Below are positions 62,401 to 64,000 of a DNA stretch of 64,000 nt, in pieces (the stretch's first letter is position 1; every line of letters begins with the position of its first letter). The notes beneath the pieces are model-generated. The model searched no databases and was not told the DNA's origin. It saw only the letters and a list, made by a program, of their open reading frames with translations. The position numbers were made by a program, and so were the translations under genes. Origin of the DNA: Stenotrophomonas maltophilia (GTDB lineage: Bacteria > Pseudomonadota > Gammaproteobacteria > Xanthomonadales > Xanthomonadaceae); assembly GCF_003205835.1 (NCBI RefSeq), contig NZ_CP029773.1, forward strand, positions 1,830,501 through 1,894,500, written 5' to 3'.

Positions 62401-62501
62401 TGCCGACGATCTATGCGGTGCTGGATGACCTGCGCAACGCGGTCACGCGGTTGATCCGCCGTGCGCGTGGTCTGGAAATGGTGGCGGGTACCCCGGTGTA
62501 G
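59421..62501 (+). CDS. RND efflux permease 2 (1026 aa)
   Basis: This is a second RND permease of usual length. Its TM4 proton-relay pair is Asp-Asn (GMLVDNAVVVVES) and the TM10 lysine position is Asn (VVVNNGIVMIEH), unlike permease 1. A Gly-rich insert lies at about 637-650 (GGDGGGGGNQG). With permease 1 it probably forms a heteromeric pump of the MdtBC kind. Its TAG stop lies inside the GTAG head of a SMAG palindrome, and a strong intrinsic terminator follows. Confidence 0.92.
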   Translation: MSVAEFSIRRPVTTIMCFVSLVVIGLIASFRLPLEALPDISAPFLFVQIPYTGSTPEEVERTIIRPVEESLATMTGIKRMRSSATSEAALIYIEFSDWDRDIAIAASDARERIDAIRSDLPDDLQRYNVFKWSSSDQPVLKVRLASTTDLTTAYDMLDREFKRRIERIPGVARVDITGAPPNEVEIAIDPNRLNAHGLSINELSERLRTLNFSISAGQIDDNGQRVRVQPVGEITDLQEMRDLVINAKGLRLGDIADVRLKPARMNYGRRLDGNPAVGLDIFKERSANLVEVSRAALAEVESIRAEASMRDVQIKVIDNQGKAVTSSLLELAEAGAVGLILSITVLFFFLRHWPSTLMVTLAIPICFTITLGFMYFVGVTLNILTMMGLLLAVGMLVDNAVVVVESIYQERERMPGQPRLASIIGTRNVAIALSAGTLCHCIVFVPNLFGETNNISIFMAQIAITISVSLLASWLVAVSLIPMLSARMATPKLVHSQTGMIARLQRRYATLLDWSLRHRGWSLLGILLVVLVSLVPMKLTKIDMFGGDGGKDIFIGYMWKGAYTYRQMSDEVARVENWIDQNRERLHVKQVYSWYSEQEGSSTVVTLDEKYAKDIKALQEELRKGLPKSARTDYFVGNQGGDGGGGGNQGVQVQLVGDSSSMLQEIGQEVVPLLAQRAELRDVRIDNGEKGGELKVRVDRERAAAFGFNAEQVASFVGLALRGAPMREFRRGDNEVPVWVRFAGAEQSSPEDLAGFSVRTGDGRSVPLLSLVTVDVGSSATQIGRTNRQTTLTIKANLAEKVTAPDGRKAMESVLKPMNFPAGYGFTFDGGDYGNDDEAMQQMVFNLLIALVMIYVVMAAVFESLLFPAAIMSGVLFSIFGVFWLFWITGTSFGIMSFIGILVLMGVVVNNGIVMIEHINNLRRGGMGRTQALVEGSRERLRPIMMTMGTAILAMVPISLTNTQMFGNGPEYAPMARAIAGGLAFSTVVSLLFLPTIYAVLDDLRNAVTRLIRRARGLEMVAGTPV

Positions 62502-62520
62502 TGGTCGAGCCTGCTCGACC
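62498..62520. repeat. SMAG-type palindrome at the RND operon end
   Basis: GTAG head followed by a GGTCGAGCCTGCTCGACC-type palindrome. The TAG of the head is the stop codon of permease 2. Confidence 0.82.
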
Positions 62521-62547
62521 GCAAGGAGCGCCAACGTGTTGTGGTGT

Positions 62548-62589
62548 GGGGGAGGCCGGTCGTAGTGGGGCGGCCTCCCCCTTTTTTTT
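62548..62589 (+). terminator. RND operon intrinsic terminator
   Basis: Eleven-base perfect arms (GGGGGAGGCCG at 62548-62558, complement at 62571-62581) with a 12-nt loop are followed by eight T. Confidence 0.95.
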
Positions 62590-62634
62590 GCCAGGCATGG
62601 CCGGGCTGGCCATCACCGTATCGGCTTGCCTTCT

Positions 62635-62730
62635 GTAGAGCCGAAGGCAGCGGCAGGAGCCGCTGCCAACGTCGCTTGCGACGGCCCGGAGGGTGTCGGC
62701 CAGGACGGCCGGCATAGCCATGCTCGGCTG
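62635..62730. repeat. SMAG-type palindrome interrupted by another palindromic module
   Basis: GTAGAGCCGA (62635-62644) and GCCATGCTCGGCTG (62717-62730) together make the unit seen intact at 27651. Between them lie 72 nt (62645-62716) with palindromes GGCAGCGGC-AGGA-GCCGCTGCC and CGTCGC-TT-GCGACG and the stretch GGCCCGGAGGG. Confidence 0.78.
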
Positions 62731-62750
62731 ATCTTCGCGACCGGAAACGA

Positions 62751-62827
62751 TGTGCCAACCAAGGTTGGCACCTACCGGTCGCGCGCGCAGACGCCGTGCG
62801 GCCGGTAGCGCCGGGCCATGCCCGGCG
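62751..62827. repeat. SMAG-type palindromes before the TraB-family gene end
   Basis: A GCCAACC-cored unit ending CTAC at 62775 and a GTAG unit with a GCCGGGCCATGCCCGGC core at 62805-62827. Together with the two preceding elements and the terminator they account for most of the 337-nt gap (62502-62838). Confidence 0.8.
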
Positions 62828-62838
62828 GGGCGTTGCAA

Positions 62839-64000
62839 TCAACCGGCGACCTTGCCCCACACCTTGAACGTGGTCAGCCACAGGCCGAGCATGCTGCCGA
62901 TGTTGGTCAGCATGAAGGTCAGCACCACGCGGGTGACGCGGTTGCGATACCAGCCCTTCAGGCTCTGCGCATCGTCGCGCAGCTTCAGGAAGTCCTCATA
63001 CGCCGGCTTGCGCAGGCGCGCTTCCACCAGGGCCGAGAATGCGCCGGTCGGGATGCTCAGGCGGAACGGCTTGAACGGCGCCACCGCGATCGCGGTGAGG
63101 ATGCTCAGCGGATGGCCGCCGGCCAGCAGGCAGCCCAGGCCGGCGAGGCCACCGGTATACATCGCCCAGGTCGCCAGCAGTTCGGTGCCCACGCCCAGAC
63201 CACCGCGGTAGAAACCTACGCCGATGCCGGTCGCTACGATGGCCAGGATGCCCAGCGTGAACCACGGAATGTTGCGCTTCTTCGGCACCGCTTCCAGCTC
63301 GGCGCGCAGCGGTGCCGGTGCTTCGGTGTCGGTTTCCAGATAGCGCGCCAGCCCGGCCAGGTGGCCGGCACCCACCACCGCCAGCACTTCACGCTGCTGC
63401 GGGTCGTGTTCCTCGCGCAGGCGCGTGGCCATGTAACGGTCACGTTCGCCGATGATGGTTTCGTACAGCGCCGGGCTCTCGCTGGCGAACTCGCCGAAGC
63501 TCGACTCCAGCATGTCGCCCTGCTTGAGCTTCTCGATTTCGTTCTCGCCGACTTCCTCGGATGAGAACAGCCCGGCGCCCAGCCCGGCGACCAGCTTCAG
63601 CTTGCCGAAGAAGCCCAGCCGCTGCGAGGCACGGCGGAAGGTCAGGCCAACCTCGCGGTCGATCAGATGCACCGGCAGGTTGCGCTCGCGCGCCAGCTCC
63701 ACCGCGCGCTTCAGTTCGGCGCCCGGCTCGATGTCGAGCTGTTCGGCCAGGCGGCGCTGGTACGCGGACAGGGCCAGGTTGGCGGCGAACAGGGCAACGC
63801 GGCCCTTGCGGATCACCTCGACCAGGTCGAGCTTGGCCAGCGTGTCCGGGTCGCTCAGCGCCTGCAGGCGCTGCGGGTCCAGTTCAACGGCAACGGCATC
63901 GAAGCGGCCGCTGTCGATGGCTTTTTCCACCGCCTCGACGCTGGCGCGGGAGACGTGGGCGGTGCCCAGCAGGGTATAACGCACGCCGTCGCGTTCAACG
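62839..64000 (-). CDS. TraB/PrgY family membrane protein, 5' end beyond the window
   Basis: The product has an N-terminal TraB domain (RYTLLGTAHVSRASVEAVEKAI, VAVELDPQRL near the start; VVGAGHLAGLARYLE near 200) and a C-terminal membrane domain of about four helices (about 235-380). TraB/PrgY proteins include the enterococcal pheromone-shutdown protein and archaeal and eukaryotic homologues; the bacterial role is unsettled. A GTG at 63984 could start the protein, but the frame continues open to the window edge with plausible residues (VERDGV), so the true start is probably outside. Confidence 0.88.
   Translation of the reverse strand, partial: VERDGVRYTLLGTAHVSRASVEAVEKAIDSGRFDAVAVELDPQRLQALSDPDTLAKLDLVEVIRKGRVALFAANLALSAYQRRLAEQLDIEPGAELKRAVELARERNLPVHLIDREVGLTFRRASQRLGFFGKLKLVAGLGAGLFSSEEVGENEIEKLKQGDMLESSFGEFASESPALYETIIGERDRYMATRLREEHDPQQREVLAVVGAGHLAGLARYLETDTEAPAPLRAELEAVPKKRNIPWFTLGILAIVATGIGVGFYRGGLGVGTELLATWAMYTGGLAGLGCLLAGGHPLSILTAIAVAPFKPFRLSIPTGAFSALVEARLRKPAYEDFLKLRDDAQSLKGWYRNRVTRVVLTFMLTNIGSMLGLWLTTFKVWGKVAG

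Noticed and set aside
54755..62501. Naming the RND operon smeIJK
   Set aside because: SmeIJK also has one adaptor and two pumps, but the permease lengths and inserts here, and a gene neighbourhood that I cannot match to it, do not allow the assignment from sequence alone.

Overview
The window is about 66% GC and reads as a chromosomal segment of a Stenotrophomonas (S. maltophilia complex) strain. Three things point there. The protein set is xanthomonad (FimX-like protein, FabV enoyl reductase, hrcA-grpE-dnaK-dnaJ order, queA-tgt-yajC-secDF). The intergenic spaces carry many GTAG-headed palindromes of the SMAG type described for S. maltophilia. Synteny is otherwise that of a housekeeping core. 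No rRNA, tRNA, CRISPR array, transposase or integrase gene was found.

Layout. 1-2.5 kb: a less GC-rich, accessory-looking left end with a truncated SRAP gene, a BLUF-like gene that lacks the photoactive residues, and two unknowns. 2.5-9.6 kb: smpB, ratA, rnfH, bamE/fur, a secreted GDSL hydrolase with a divergent LysR gene, and recN. 9.6-14.7 kb: the heat-shock cluster hrcA-grpE-dnaK-dnaJ with two sigma-32-like promoters. 14.8-19.9 kb: an AraC regulator divergent from a fosmidomycin-resistance-type exporter, pdxY, a prephenate dehydrogenase and a small protein. 19.9-27.6 kb: an ABC exporter coupled to a YigZ gene, an ECF sigma/anti-sigma pair, a GAF-GAF-GGDEF-EAL protein and a LOG enzyme. 27.7-37.7 kb: a class III aminotransferase, queA, a lone orphan gene, tgt, yajC, secD, secF and fabV. 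37.8-50.1 kb: fimX, a flavoprotein, yaeQ, a pseudouridine synthase, a YaiI protein, a cold-shock gene, a GST, selO, apt, dbpA and yeiH. 50.2-64 kb: yeiE, uup, two c4-like cytochromes, an operon of one membrane fusion protein and two RND pumps, and a truncated TraB-family gene.

The most unusual content is non-coding. Six copies of a roughly 100-bp hairpin (outer arms of 25-26 bp) lie in four intergenic regions, always between co-directional genes. The arm sequences differ between copies, but the changes are nearly always matched on the opposite arm. Each copy belongs to a modular unit: GTAG palindrome, short GACAGAT/ATCTGTC element, hairpin, linker of TTGxxx-type hexamers, and a 17-19 bp terminal palindrome that also covaries. 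Two sites (16.9-17.4 kb and 46.2-46.75 kb) hold two units head to head, giving a 490-560 bp mirror-image structure. Two other sites hold single units. One hairpin and one GTAG palindrome are themselves interrupted by other palindromic modules.

Themes among the proteins are protein quality control (trans-translation, heat shock, outer-membrane and Sec assembly), c-di-GMP signalling (one apparently active GGDEF-EAL protein and one degenerate FimX-type receptor) and export (RND, ABC, MFS). Starts were moved inward from the longest reading frame wherever a ribosome binding site, family alignment or divergent neighbour argued for it.
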